DNA from: Blastococcus sp. LR1 | GTDB taxonomy: Bacteria > Actinomycetota > Actinomycetes > Mycobacteriales > Geodermatophilaceae | Direction: 5' to 3' | Length of the DNA: 64,000 nt | Assembly: GCF_020166105.1 (NCBI RefSeq) | Contig: NZ_JAIUJY010000004.1 | Coordinates: 248,001-312,000, forward strand | In this document: positions 23,765 to 32,387 of the stretch, piece after piece | Layout: each line of letters begins with the position of its first letter | Numbering within the stretch: the first letter of the stretch is position 1 | Made by a program: the position numbers and the translations under genes | Notes under the pieces: generated by a model | What the model was told of the DNA's origin: nothing | Databases searched by the model: none | Seen by the model: only the letters and a program-made list of their open reading frames with translations

Positions 23765-24589
23765 TCACTCGTCGAGGAACGCCTCGATCACCGGAGCCAG
23801 CTCCTGCGCCTCGGTGATGAGCGCGATGTGGCCGCCGCGGTAGACGTGCAACCGCCCGTGGGGGAGCAGCCGCGCCATCACCCGGGCGTTCACCACCGGG
23901 ATGATCGGGTCGTCGTCGCCGGCGACCACCAGCGTGGGCTGCCGGATCAGCCGCAGGAAGGGCAGCGAGCTCCAGCCCGCGCTGGAGGCGAGCTGGTAGT
24001 AGTAGCCGCGCTTCGGGCCGACCCGGGTGTTGGCGTGCAGCGCCGCCGCGGCCCGCTCGGGTTCGGTGCGCATGCTGCCGCCGTAGATGTCGCCGGCGAA
24101 CCGCCGCGCGTATTCGGGGTCGCGGTGCCGGCGGGGCGTGAGCATGCGGGCGAGCACCCGGGGGTGCGCGGGCACCATCAGCGACCCGGTCGCCGTCGCG
24201 GCCAGGACCAGGCGCCGGCAGCGCCGGCGGTGCTGGACCGCGAAGTGCTGGGCCAGCCCGCCGCCCCAGGACAGCCCGAGGACGTCGACCGGCTCGTCGT
24301 GGCCCAGCTTGCTCAGCAGGCCGGCCACCACCGGGCTGAGCGTGGACAGCACGTAGGGGACGACGGGGCGCGGCGACCCGCCCACCCCCGGCACGTCGAA
24401 GCGGATCACCGTCCGCTTCGGGTCGAGGGCCTCGACCAGCGGCTGCAGCACCTCCAGGCTGGCGCCGATGCCGTTCATCAGCAGCAGCGGAGGGACGTCG
24501 TCGTCGGTGCCCCTCCGCACCGCGGTCCGGATGGTCCGCCCGCCGATGGTGAGGCTCCGGACCAGCTCCGGGCTACTTGTCGAAGACAT
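23765..24589 (-). CDS. phaZ: Alpha/beta hydrolase, probable intracellular PHA depolymerase
   Basis: A 274-residue alpha/beta hydrolase. The oxyanion-loop region LLLMNGIGASLEVLQPL and the strand/turn RFDVPGVGGSPRP match medium-chain PHA depolymerases. The nucleophile Ser is in GLSWGGGLAQHFA, the acid in VVAGDDDPIIPV, and the catalytic His in YRGGHIALITEA. It would hydrolyse stored polyhydroxyalkanoate to hydroxyacids. It overlaps the end of phaC by 17 bp, so synthase and depolymerase are co-transcribed. A general esterase role cannot be excluded, but context favours PhaZ. Confidence 0.8.
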   Translation of the reverse strand: MSSTSSPELVRSLTIGGRTIRTAVRRGTDDDVPPLLLMNGIGASLEVLQPLVEALDPKRTVIRFDVPGVGGSPRPVVPYVLSTLSPVVAGLLSKLGHDEPVDVLGLSWGGGLAQHFAVQHRRRCRRLVLAATATGSLMVPAHPRVLARMLTPRRHRDPEYARRFAGDIYGGSMRTEPERAAAALHANTRVGPKRGYYYQLASSAGWSSLPFLRLIRQPTLVVAGDDDPIIPVVNARVMARLLPHGRLHVYRGGHIALITEAQELAPVIEAFLDE

Positions 24590-26336
24590 ACGTCCCCGGC
24601 GCCTCGGCCAGCACGTCCAGCCCGTTCCCGCCCAGCTCGGACGGGGCGTCGATCTCCTCGCCGGAGCGGTCGCCGAGCCAGGTCATGAAGTCCGGCCACC
24701 AGGAGCCCTTGACCGTCTCCGCGGCCTTCATCCACTGGTCCGCGTCCGGCGGGGTCGAGCCGGCCACCTGGAAGGTGGACTTCGGGTTGCCCGGCGGGTT
24801 CACCAGCGAGGCGATGTGGCCGCTGGTGGAGAGCACGAACCGGCTCTCCCCACCCATCAGCTGGGTGGTCCGGTAGCAGGCCTGCCACGGGCAGAGGTGG
24901 TCGGCGACGCCGGCGGTGGCGTAGGTGTCGACCGTGACCGCGGACAGGTCCACGGGCGACCCGAGCATGGAGACCGCCCCGGGCTCGGTCAGCGCGTTCT
25001 TCATGGCGACCTCGATGAAGTCGCGGTGCAGACCGGCCGACATCCGGGTGGTGTCGGCGTTCCAGAACAGGATGTCGAAGTTCGGCGGCGGCTTGCCCTG
25101 CAGGTAGTTGTTGACCCAGTAGTTCCAGATCAGGTCGTTGGGCCGCAGCCAGGCGAAGACCTCCGCCAGTTGGGCGCCGTCCAGGTAGCCCTTCTTCCGC
25201 GACCGCTCGGTCGCGGCCTCGACAGCCTCGGGGTCCATGAGCGCGGACACCGTCCCCGCCTTCGCCCAGTCCAGGACGGTGACGGCGAAGCTGGCGGCGC
25301 GCACCCGGTCCTGCTTGCCGGTCGCGGCGAGGTGGGCCAGCACCATCGCGGTGATGATCCCGCCGGAGCAGAACGCCTGCAGGGCCACCTGCTCCTGCCC
25401 GGTGATCCGCTCGACGGCGTCCATCGCGTCGAGCAGGGCCTGGCCGTAGGTGTCGAGGTCCCAGTCGGCGTGCCGCTCGTCGGGGTTGCGCCACGAGATC
25501 ATGAAGACCTGCTGGCCGGCGCCCACGTAGTGCTCGACGATGCTGCGGCCCGGCGCCAGGTCGGTGATGTAGTACTTGTTGATCGTCGGCGGCACCATCA
25601 CCAGCGGCAGCGCGCGGACCTTCTCCGTCGTCGGCCGGTACTGGATCAGCTCGAACACCTCGGTGCGGAAGACGACGGCGCCGGGCGAGACCGCCAGGTC
25701 CTCGCCGACGGTGAACGCGTCCGGCTCGACCATCGAGGGCACCCGCGGCGGCGCGGTCAGATCCGAGACCAGGCGGCGCACACCCTCCACGACGTTGCGG
25801 CCACCGGTGTCGATCGTCGCCTTGAGCGCCAGCGGGTTGAGGAACGGGACGTTGCTGGGGGCCAGGGCGTCGACGAGGTTGGTCGCGGTGAAGCGGATCC
25901 GCTCGTCGTCCTGCCAGTCCAGGTCGGCGTCCTCGATCAGCTCCCACGCGGTGCGCGCGGTGGCCAGGTGCAGCTGCATCGCCCGCTTCAGCAGCGGGTT
26001 GCCGCTCCAGGCGGGATCGGCGAACCGCTTGTCCTTCTTGCCCGGCGCCAGTTCGGAGCTCCCGGTCGTGATCCGGCCCAGCTCGCCGACCAGCTCGCCG
26101 GCCCGGCGGGCCACGGTGCCGGGCTTGCGGGCCAGTGCCGAGCCCATGCGCAGCGCCGTGCTCGCCGGCGGGACGAGTCGGCGCAGCGGGCCCCGGCCGG
26201 CGTCGACGAGCACCATGTCCAAGCCGGTCGCCGCCTCGGCGGCGGCCTCCGGACTGCCGGTGCCAGGGACGGCTTCGGGCCGCTCCTCGGCGGGAGCGGA
26301 GGCGGTGCGGGCTGGTTCGGTGGCGGGCTGAGCCAT
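24573..26336 (-). CDS. phaC: Polyhydroxyalkanoate synthase
   Basis: A 587-residue enzyme. The ATG at 26336 follows GAAGGAGA, which decides the start. It polymerises hydroxyacyl-CoA into PHA granules. The N-terminal domain includes FADPAWSGNPLLKRAMQ. In the catalytic alpha/beta domain the nucleophile Cys lies in ALQAFCSGGIITAMV, the Asp in AGVADHLCPWQ and the His in STSGHIASLVNPPGNP, all correctly ordered. The lipase-like box is A-F-C-S-G-G rather than the usual G-x-C-x-G-G. Length and single-subunit layout suggest a class I/II type. The first 60 residues are Ala/Pro/Glu-rich. Confidence 0.93.
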   Translation of the reverse strand: MAQPATEPARTASAPAEERPEAVPGTGSPEAAAEAATGLDMVLVDAGRGPLRRLVPPASTALRMGSALARKPGTVARRAGELVGELGRITTGSSELAPGKKDKRFADPAWSGNPLLKRAMQLHLATARTAWELIEDADLDWQDDERIRFTATNLVDALAPSNVPFLNPLALKATIDTGGRNVVEGVRRLVSDLTAPPRVPSMVEPDAFTVGEDLAVSPGAVVFRTEVFELIQYRPTTEKVRALPLVMVPPTINKYYITDLAPGRSIVEHYVGAGQQVFMISWRNPDERHADWDLDTYGQALLDAMDAVERITGQEQVALQAFCSGGIITAMVLAHLAATGKQDRVRAASFAVTVLDWAKAGTVSALMDPEAVEAATERSRKKGYLDGAQLAEVFAWLRPNDLIWNYWVNNYLQGKPPPNFDILFWNADTTRMSAGLHRDFIEVAMKNALTEPGAVSMLGSPVDLSAVTVDTYATAGVADHLCPWQACYRTTQLMGGESRFVLSTSGHIASLVNPPGNPKSTFQVAGSTPPDADQWMKAAETVKGSWWPDFMTWLGDRSGEEIDAPSELGGNGLDVLAEAPGTYVFDK

Positions 26337-26560
26337 GTGGGTCTCCTTCACGCGCGCCGCCTGGAGACGAGCCGGATCGCCGGTCCCGGGACACGGTTGT
26401 GACCTGCACCACTGAACCACAGCTTCCGGAACGGGGCAGGGTGCAACCGCACCCTCGCCGGGGGTCCGCGGAGAGCCGGTTCTCCTACGCTCTCCGGCGA
26501 ACGCACCCCGCGGCCGCGCGCCGCCGGGCGGTGCGTGCTCGACCACCCAGAGGAGAACCG

Positions 26561-27214
26561 ATGCCCACGCTGGACCGCCAGGACTCAGTCTTCGTCCTCG
26601 ACCTCGGTGACACGGAGAACCGCTTCTCCCCGGACTGGCTGACGGCGGTGGAGGCCGCCCTGGACGAGGTGGAGCGGGCCGAGGGCGCCCGCGCGCTGGT
26701 CACCACGGCCACCGGCAAGTTCTTCTCCAACGGGCTGGACCTGGACTGGCTGTTCGCGCACGCCGACCAGCACGAGGCCTACGTCGTCCGCGTGCACGAG
26801 CTCTTCGCCCGTGTCCTCTCCCTGCCTCTGATCACCGTGGCCGCGCTCCAGGGCCACACGTTCGCGGCCGGTGCGATGCTGTCGCTGGCGCACGACTTCC
26901 GCGTCATGCGGACCGACCGCGGGTTCTGGTGCCTGCCCGAGGCCGACATCGGCATCCCCTTCACCCACGGGATGTCGGCCCTGATCCAGTCCCGGCTCGC
27001 CCCGCAGGTCGCGCACGAGGCGATGACCACCGGACGGCGCTACGGCGGTGCCGACGCGCAGGCCGCCGCGATCGTCGACCGCGCCGTCGCCGAGGACGCG
27101 GTGCTCCCGGACGCCGTGGAGCTGGCGACGTCGATGGTGGGCAAGGCCGGCGACACCCTGGGCACGATCAAGACCCGGATGTACGCACCGGCGCTCGCCA
27201 CGCTGCGCGACTAG
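26561..27214 (+). CDS. Enoyl-CoA hydratase/isomerase (crotonase) family protein
   Basis: A 217-residue protein from ATG 26561 (AGGAGA upstream). The crotonase fold is shown by ALVTTATGKFFSNGLDLDWL (CoA site and first oxyanion residue) and ITVAALQGHTFAAGAMLSLA followed by HDFRVM (second oxyanion residue). LPEADIGIPFTHGM marks the catalytic-loop region. It is shorter than hydratases (about 260), closer to Delta3,Delta2-enoyl-CoA isomerase-like members. It is divergent from phaC and convergent with an acyl-CoA dehydrogenase, fitting fatty-acid oxidation feeding PHA. Substrate unknown. Confidence 0.82.
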   Translation: MPTLDRQDSVFVLDLGDTENRFSPDWLTAVEAALDEVERAEGARALVTTATGKFFSNGLDLDWLFAHADQHEAYVVRVHELFARVLSLPLITVAALQGHTFAAGAMLSLAHDFRVMRTDRGFWCLPEADIGIPFTHGMSALIQSRLAPQVAHEAMTTGRRYGGADAQAAAIVDRAVAEDAVLPDAVELATSMVGKAGDTLGTIKTRMYAPALATLRD

Positions 27215-27218
27215 ACGA

Positions 27219-28400
27219 TCAGACGATCGCGCTGGCACCCGTGACGCCACGGCCCACGATCAAGGTGTTCACCTCGCGCGTGCCCTCGTAGCTGTAGATC
27301 GCCTCGGCGTCGGCGACGTACCGGCCCACGTGGTTCTCCAGCAGGATCCCGTTGCCGCCCATGAGCTCGCGGGCCCAGCCGACCGTCTCGCGCATCCGCA
27401 TGGTGCAGAAGGCCTTGGCCAGCGACGCCTGCTCGTCGGTCATCTCGTCGGCGCCCTGCAGCTGCGAGAGGCGGGCGCACATCGCCGCCGACGCGGTGAT
27501 GTTGCCGAGCATCCGCACCAGCAGGTCCTGCACGAGCTGGAACTCCACGATCGGCTGGCCGAACTGCTCCCGGCCCATCGCGTAGCGGAGCGCGTGCTCG
27601 TAGGCGCCACGCGAGCAGCCGACGGCGGACCAGGCGACGCCGGCGCGGGTCATGCGCAGCACGTTCGCCGTCTCCCGGAAGCTGTGCGCCTCCTGGAGCC
27701 GATTCTCCTCCGGCACCCGCACGCCCTCGAGCGTGATGTGCGCGTTCTGCACCGCACGCAGTGCGATCTTGTCCTTGAGGTCGACGGTCGTGAAGCCCGG
27801 CGTCCCCTTCTCGACGACGAAGCCGAGCACCCGCTCGGTCTCGACGTCGCGCGCCCAGATGATGGTCAGGTCGGCGAAGCTGGCGTTGCCGATCCACTTC
27901 TTCTCGCCGTCCAGCACCCAGGAGTCGCCGTCGCGGCGGCACGTCGTCTGCAGGCCCTTGGCGACGTCGGAGCCGTGCTCGGGCTCGGTCAGGCCGAAGG
28001 CGCCGATCAGCTCCATGCGGGCCATGGCCGGCAGCCAGCGCTCCTTCTGCTCCTCGGAGCCGCACAGGTAGATCGAGCCCATGGCCAGGCCGCCGTGCAC
28101 GCCCATGAAGGTGGAGATGGACGGGTCGCCCTTGGAGAGCTCCATGGCGAGCATGCCGTCGAAGAGCTGCGACCGGCCCGGGCAGCCGTAGCCGACGTAG
28201 GGGTTGCCGGCGATGCCCAGCTCGGCCATCGCGGGGATCAGCTCGCGGGGGAACTCACCGCGCGTCCAGTAGTCGTTGATGATCGGCTCGACCTGCTCGT
28301 CCATGAAGGCGCGCACCTTGTAGAGCAGCGCGCGCTCGTCGGTGTCGAGGAGCGCCTCGAGGTCGTAGAAGTCGGACGTGATCGTCGAGCGGTCGGTCAT
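27219..28400 (-). CDS. Acyl-CoA dehydrogenase, glutaryl-CoA dehydrogenase-like
   Basis: About 393 residues from ATG 28400; a GTG at 28409 is an alternative. All three acyl-CoA dehydrogenase domains are present. The N-terminal domain has VRAFMDEQVEPIINDYW. The middle FAD domain has GAFGLTEPEHGSDVAKGLQT and WVLDGEKKWIGNASFADL. The C-terminal domain has GREQFGQPIVEFQLVQDLL, and the catalytic Glu is in YEGTREVNTLIVGR. The 'T.R...' features and the 'GDPSISTFMGVH' stretch resemble glutaryl-CoA dehydrogenases. It oxidises a short-chain acyl-CoA with electrons to ETF. Monocistronic, opposite the crotonase. Confidence 0.88.
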   Translation of the reverse strand: MTDRSTITSDFYDLEALLDTDERALLYKVRAFMDEQVEPIINDYWTRGEFPRELIPAMAELGIAGNPYVGYGCPGRSQLFDGMLAMELSKGDPSISTFMGVHGGLAMGSIYLCGSEEQKERWLPAMARMELIGAFGLTEPEHGSDVAKGLQTTCRRDGDSWVLDGEKKWIGNASFADLTIIWARDVETERVLGFVVEKGTPGFTTVDLKDKIALRAVQNAHITLEGVRVPEENRLQEAHSFRETANVLRMTRAGVAWSAVGCSRGAYEHALRYAMGREQFGQPIVEFQLVQDLLVRMLGNITASAAMCARLSQLQGADEMTDEQASLAKAFCTMRMRETVGWARELMGGNGILLENHVGRYVADAEAIYSYEGTREVNTLIVGRGVTGASAIV

Positions 28401-28501
28401 GGCAGCCACTTACCCCCGGCGGACCTCACGGCAACCGGGGCGTGCGCGATCGGGTGAGCGGGAACAGAACGACGGAACCCCGAGAGCACAGGAGGTGTCC
28501 C

Positions 28502-29209
28502 GTGACCCGATCCATCGCCGACCAGACCGTCGACGAGCTCGGCGGCCCCGGCAGCGTGCTGGCCCGCCAGCGCAAGGACCACATCGAGCTCGACCGGCTG
28601 CTGCAGGAGCTCGACGGCAGCACCGGCACCGCGCAGGAGGAGGTGCTCACCCGCATCGACCGGTTGGTCTTCAGCCATGCCTTCGCCGAGGAGACAGTGC
28701 TGTGGCCGGTGATCCGCCGGGTGCTCCCCGACGGTGACGCGCTCACGCTGCAGGTCGAGGAGGAGCACCAGGAGGTCAACGAGCTGGTCACCGCGCTGGA
28801 GCGCGACGGCCTCGACTCCCCGGAGCGGCCCGCTCGGTTGCGCCGGCTGGCGGAGGTGTTGCGCGAGGACGTCCGGGACGAGGAGGACGTGCTCCTCCCG
28901 CGCCTCCAGGAGGCGCTCGGCCCCGAGGAGCTCCGGGCGCTCGGCCGGCGCTGGGCGCTCATGGCGCGGATCTCGCCCACCCGGCCGCACCCGACGGTCT
29001 CCCGCCGTCCGCCCGGGAACGCGCTCTCCGGGCTGCCGCTCTCGCTCATCGACCGCACCCGCGACCTGGTCGACGCCGGCGTCCGCCGCGCGCCGGAACG
29101 GTTCGTCCCGGCCGGGCGCGCGGTGAGCAAGGGCCTGGCCGGCGTCGCCGCCGTCATCGAGCGGGTGCCGCTCTCCCGCACGGGCGACAAGCCGCCGACC
29201 AGCCGCTGA
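28502..29209 (+). CDS. Hemerythrin-domain protein
   Basis: A 235-residue protein from GTG 28502 with AGGAGGTG upstream. A four-helix HHE domain spans residues about 15-150, with iron ligands suggested by QRKDHIELDRLL, FSHAFAEETVLWPVI, EEEHQEVNELV and DEEDVLLPRL (the HxxxE and H..E pairs). Bacterial HHE proteins bind O2, NO or iron in stress responses. The C-terminal 80 residues are basic and Pro-rich (SPTRPHPTVSRRPPG; DRTRDLVDAGVRRAPER) without a known fold. The gene ends in a 25-bp inverted-repeat terminator. Confidence 0.85.
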   Translation: MTRSIADQTVDELGGPGSVLARQRKDHIELDRLLQELDGSTGTAQEEVLTRIDRLVFSHAFAEETVLWPVIRRVLPDGDALTLQVEEEHQEVNELVTALERDGLDSPERPARLRRLAEVLREDVRDEEDVLLPRLQEALGPEELRALGRRWALMARISPTRPHPTVSRRPPGNALSGLPLSLIDRTRDLVDAGVRRAPERFVPAGRAVSKGLAGVAAVIERVPLSRTGDKPPTSR

Positions 29210-29261
29210 ACACACGTCAGGGGCCCTCTCCCGGTGCGGGAGAGGGCCCCTGACGTGTGTT
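29209..29261. terminator. Bidirectional terminator with perfect 25-bp arms
   Basis: Left arm 29209-29233 (AACACACGTCAGGGGCCCTC...) is exactly complementary to 29237-29261, with a 3-base loop. It sits between the convergent genes ending at 29209 and 29273, and its first base is the last base of the hemerythrin stop codon. Confidence 0.9.
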
Positions 29262-29272
29262 CGTACCGACCG

Positions 29273-30313
29273 TTACGTCGTCTGCTTGTCCTTGGGCTCG
29301 TCGCGGGCGTCGAGCTGGATCTCCTTGTCAGCCCTCGGCACGCCGTCCTTCAGCTCCTTGGACCGCTCGATCTCGGCGTCGAGCTCGATGCCCAGCAGCA
29401 GCGTGACGTTGATCAGCCAGAACCAGATCAGGAAGATCACGACACCGGCCAGCGCACCGTAGGTGGCGTTGTAGCTGCTGAAGTTGGCCACGTAGAAGGC
29501 GAACGCGGCCGAGGCGATGATCGCGACCAGGATGGCGACGCCGGCGCCCGGGCTGACCCACTTGAAGCCGCGGAGCTTCACGTTCGGCGTCGAGTAGTAG
29601 AGGACGGCGACCATCAGCGCCAGGATGACCAGGATGACCGGCCACTTGGCGATGCTCCAGACCGTCTGCCCGGCCTCGCCGATCCCGATGGCCGAGGCGA
29701 TGGCGTCGACGACGGGCCCGCTGAGCACCAGCAGCGCCACGATGATGGCAGCGAACAGGACCCCGACGAGGGTGACCAGCAGCTGGAGCGGCTTGAGCTT
29801 CCAGACCTTCCGGCCTTCCGGCGTCTCGTAGACGATGTTGGCGGCCCGGGTGAAGGCGCCGACGTAGCCGGACGCCGACCAGATGGCGGCGGCGAGACCG
29901 ATGACGAGGCCGATACCGGCAGCCTGGTCGTTGCCGGCGATCTGGTCGATCACCGGGCCGATGGTGTCCGCGGCGCTCTCGGGCACGACGGTGGTCAGCG
30001 CCTCTCGGAGCTGCGCGGGTTCGGTGAAGAGACCGACGATCGAGGCCAGGGCCGCGAGGGCGGGGAACAGCGCCAGGACGCCGTAGTAGGTGAGGGCGGC
30101 GGCCCAGTCGGTGAGGTTGTCCTCGCTGAACTCCTTCAGCGTGCGCTTGAGCGTGCCCCCGACCTTGGGCGAGGGGTCGGCGCCGGTGGGCGCGTAGTCC
30201 GATCGGGTGCCGCTGACGTTGTCGTCGTCGGGCGCGGGGTCGGCAGCCGCGTGGTTGCCTTGGAAGCGGTTGTCCGCCGCGGTGCGGCTGGACGAGCCGG
30301 TGGCTCGGGCCAT
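29273..30313 (-). CDS. YihY/virulence-factor BrkB family membrane protein
   Basis: A 346-residue protein of the YihY/BrkB family. After an 60-residue hydrophilic N-terminus the signature DNLTDWAAALTYYGVLALFP begins the first membrane helix. Further helices include IGLVIGLAAAIWSASGYVGA, LLVTLVGVLFAAIIVALLVL and GVVIFLIWFWLINVTLLLGI, ending with the conserved acidic tail GIELDAEIER. There are six membrane segments. The family was once annotated as ribonuclease BN, which is wrong. The true function is uncertain; envelope or transport roles have been suggested. Monocistronic. Confidence 0.9.
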   Translation of the reverse strand: MARATGSSSRTAADNRFQGNHAAADPAPDDDNVSGTRSDYAPTGADPSPKVGGTLKRTLKEFSEDNLTDWAAALTYYGVLALFPALAALASIVGLFTEPAQLREALTTVVPESAADTIGPVIDQIAGNDQAAGIGLVIGLAAAIWSASGYVGAFTRAANIVYETPEGRKVWKLKPLQLLVTLVGVLFAAIIVALLVLSGPVVDAIASAIGIGEAGQTVWSIAKWPVILVILALMVAVLYYSTPNVKLRGFKWVSPGAGVAILVAIIASAAFAFYVANFSSYNATYGALAGVVIFLIWFWLINVTLLLGIELDAEIERSKELKDGVPRADKEIQLDARDEPKDKQTT

Positions 30314-30421
30314 GAAGGTGTCCTCCGGTCGGCGAGGGCGGTCGGTCCGGTGGGTTCCCCGGCCGATCCCGTTCCATGCCGGACGCGCCGGTGCCCGCCG
30401 GTATCGATTCGGGAACGGCGC

Positions 30422-31897
30422 TCAGCGCAGCCCGGACACCGGTGACCACTCGCCGGCTCCGGCGGTGGCTTCCTCGATGCCCGAGTGCGGGCCCCGGCGG
30501 CCGCCCCCGGACCGCAGGCCGATCAGTGCGACGACGACGACGGCCAGGGAGGCGCCCACCCCGACCAGCGCCACGAGCGTGAACGCGATCGCCCGCGGCA
30601 GACCGGTGCCGGGATTCAGGAACGCAGCGATCAGGGTCACCGCCACGGTGCTGCCCAGTGCCTGCCCGACCGACCGGGCGATGGAGTTCACCGCGTTGGC
30701 CACGCCGGTCTCGTCCTCCTGCACGGCGTCCACGACGAGCGCCGGGAGGGCCGCGTAGGCCACCGTCACCGACAGCTGGGTGAGCAGCCCGGCGAGGATG
30801 ACCTGCCACGGCTCGCCGCGGAAGCCGGCGAGCAGCCCGAAGCCCGCGACACCGCACGCGGCCCCGGTGATGAGCGTGGGCAGGGCGCCGAACCGGCCGA
30901 CCACGCGCCCGGCGAAGGGGGCGACGACGATGCCGAGGATCCCGCCCGGCAGCAGGTAGACGACCGCGGCCTCCAGGACGCTGGCCCCGAATCCGTACCC
31001 GGTGACCCCCGGTGGCGACTGCACGTACTGCAGGACGGCGAGGAAGGACGCGAACAGGGCGATGCCGGTCATCAGCCCGGCGACGTTCGGGACGACGGTG
31101 CGCCGATCGGTGAGCATCGACGGTCGCACCAGCGGCTCCGCGATCCGGCGCTGCAGCACGACCCAGCCGGCCAGGACGACGGCGGAGCCCACGAGGCAGC
31201 CGATCGTGCCGGGGGAGGCCCAGCCCCACATCGGCCCCTGCGAGAGGGGGAGCAGGAGGAGGACCAGCCCGAGGCCGAGGACCAGCGCCCCCCACCAGTC
31301 GATCCGGCCGGTGGCCGTTCCCGGGGAGTGCGGCAGCAGCCACGCGACCATCGCCAGCGACACCAGGCCGACGCCGAGCCCGACCCAGAAGGCGTGCCGG
31401 TAGTCGCCGTCGTCGCCGGTGAGCAGCCCCGTGGCCACGAGGCCGACGACCCCGCCCACGGCCAGCGTGCTGCTGACCACCGCCATGGCCACGCTCAGGC
31501 GCTCCGAGGGCAGCTCGCGGCGCAGCACGCTGATCGACAGCGGGAAAAGGCCGTAGGAGGCCCCCTGCAGCACCCGCGCCACCAGCAGCAGCGGCAGGGA
31601 CTCGGTCACGATGGCCAGCAGCGTGCCCAGCGAGACGGCGACCAGGATGCCGAGGATGACCGGCCGCTCGCCGCGCAGGTCACCGAGCCGGCCGAGGACC
31701 GGCGTGAGCACCGCCGCGGCCAGCAGGTTGGCGGTGAGGACCCAGCCGGCTGCGCCGGGCGAGATGCCCAACTGGTCCTCGATCCGGCCCAGCGAGGGCA
31801 CCACGAGGCTCTGCAGCAGGGAGAGGGTCGTGACCCCGAGGGAGAGCGCGACGACCAACGCCGCGGGGCGGGCGCCAGCGGCTGTGGTGTCGGACAC
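30422..31897 (-). CDS. MFS transporter, 14-helix drug/export type
   Basis: A 491-residue major facilitator from GTG 31897 (an upstream in-frame start 25 codons earlier is less likely). Motif A is LGRLGDLRGERPVILG between helices 2 and 3; motif C-like SSTLAVGGVVGLVATGLL follows. Fourteen hydrophobic segments are visible, including LVLGLGLVLLLLPLSQGP and the late NAVNSIARSVGQALGSTVAV. This layout fits DHA2-type proton-driven efflux. The substrate cannot be deduced. It is not adjacent to a regulator. Confidence 0.85.
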   Translation of the reverse strand: MSDTTAAGARPAALVVALSLGVTTLSLLQSLVVPSLGRIEDQLGISPGAAGWVLTANLLAAAVLTPVLGRLGDLRGERPVILGILVAVSLGTLLAIVTESLPLLLVARVLQGASYGLFPLSISVLRRELPSERLSVAMAVVSSTLAVGGVVGLVATGLLTGDDGDYRHAFWVGLGVGLVSLAMVAWLLPHSPGTATGRIDWWGALVLGLGLVLLLLPLSQGPMWGWASPGTIGCLVGSAVVLAGWVVLQRRIAEPLVRPSMLTDRRTVVPNVAGLMTGIALFASFLAVLQYVQSPPGVTGYGFGASVLEAAVVYLLPGGILGIVVAPFAGRVVGRFGALPTLITGAACGVAGFGLLAGFRGEPWQVILAGLLTQLSVTVAYAALPALVVDAVQEDETGVANAVNSIARSVGQALGSTVAVTLIAAFLNPGTGLPRAIAFTLVALVGVGASLAVVVVALIGLRSGGGRRGPHSGIEEATAGAGEWSPVSGLR

Positions 31898-32099
31898 GCC
31901 CTGATCAGACCACGCCACGCGGAAGGCCTTATCCCCCGCGGCTCCTACACCCCGGAGTGTGGTTGTGGTCACACCCTGTCAGGTGAAGTACCGGATCGGA
32001 CGATTGGAATGCAGGTGATCGGGGGACAGAGTCCCTCGACGACGTACCGCTCGCCCCTGACCCGGCGGCGGCGAACGACTTGTATGGGGGAAGTATCTG

Positions 32100-32264
32100 A
32101 TGATGTTGTGGCCGACGGTTGCCCTGCTGGGGTTCCTGGTCCTGACGGCCCTGGTCATCGCGATGGGCACCCAGTCCACCGCCCGCTACGAGCAGGAGCA
32201 GCGTGCCGCTGCCCGCTCCGGCGGGGCCCGCACCGCTTCCGAGGCGGTCGGCGCGAGAGCCTGA
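32100..32264 (+). CDS. Small membrane protein with AMGTQSTARYE motif
   Basis: A 54-residue protein. ATG 32100 follows GGGGGAAG. One membrane helix, WPTVALLGFLVLTALVIAMG, leads directly to TQSTARYEQEQRAAARSGG. The helix-STARYE junction matches the N-terminus of the 280-residue protein at 22916-23758, so the two share a family-specific anchor. Nothing else is recognised. A 20-bp-stem terminator follows 18 bp after the stop, supporting a real transcript. Confidence 0.7.
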   Translation: MMLWPTVALLGFLVLTALVIAMGTQSTARYEQEQRAAARSGGARTASEAVGARA

Positions 32265-32281
32265 CGCGAACCGAACGTACC

Positions 32282-32323
32282 GACGGCGCCCCGTCACTCC
32301 CTCGGGAGTGACGGGGCGCCGTC
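32282..32323. terminator. Bidirectional terminator with 20-bp arms
   Basis: GACGGCGCCCCGTCACTCCC (32282-32301) is perfectly complementary to 32304-32323; the centre is CTCG. It is located between the convergent small membrane gene and the acyl-CoA dehydrogenase gene. Confidence 0.9.
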
Positions 32324-32387
32324 GCGTTCCGGACTCCTCCAGTTCCCGCCGCGAGCCTGCGAGTGGTGGGTGGGAGGGGGTCCTCTG

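Noticed and set aside
29328..31343. Very long open frames antisense or out of frame to real genes (also 34289-36682, 24468-26402, 36737-39928, 60593-62404)
   Set aside because: High GC suppresses stop codons. These frames are Arg/Pro/His-rich, lack ribosome sites and overlap confidently identified genes completely.
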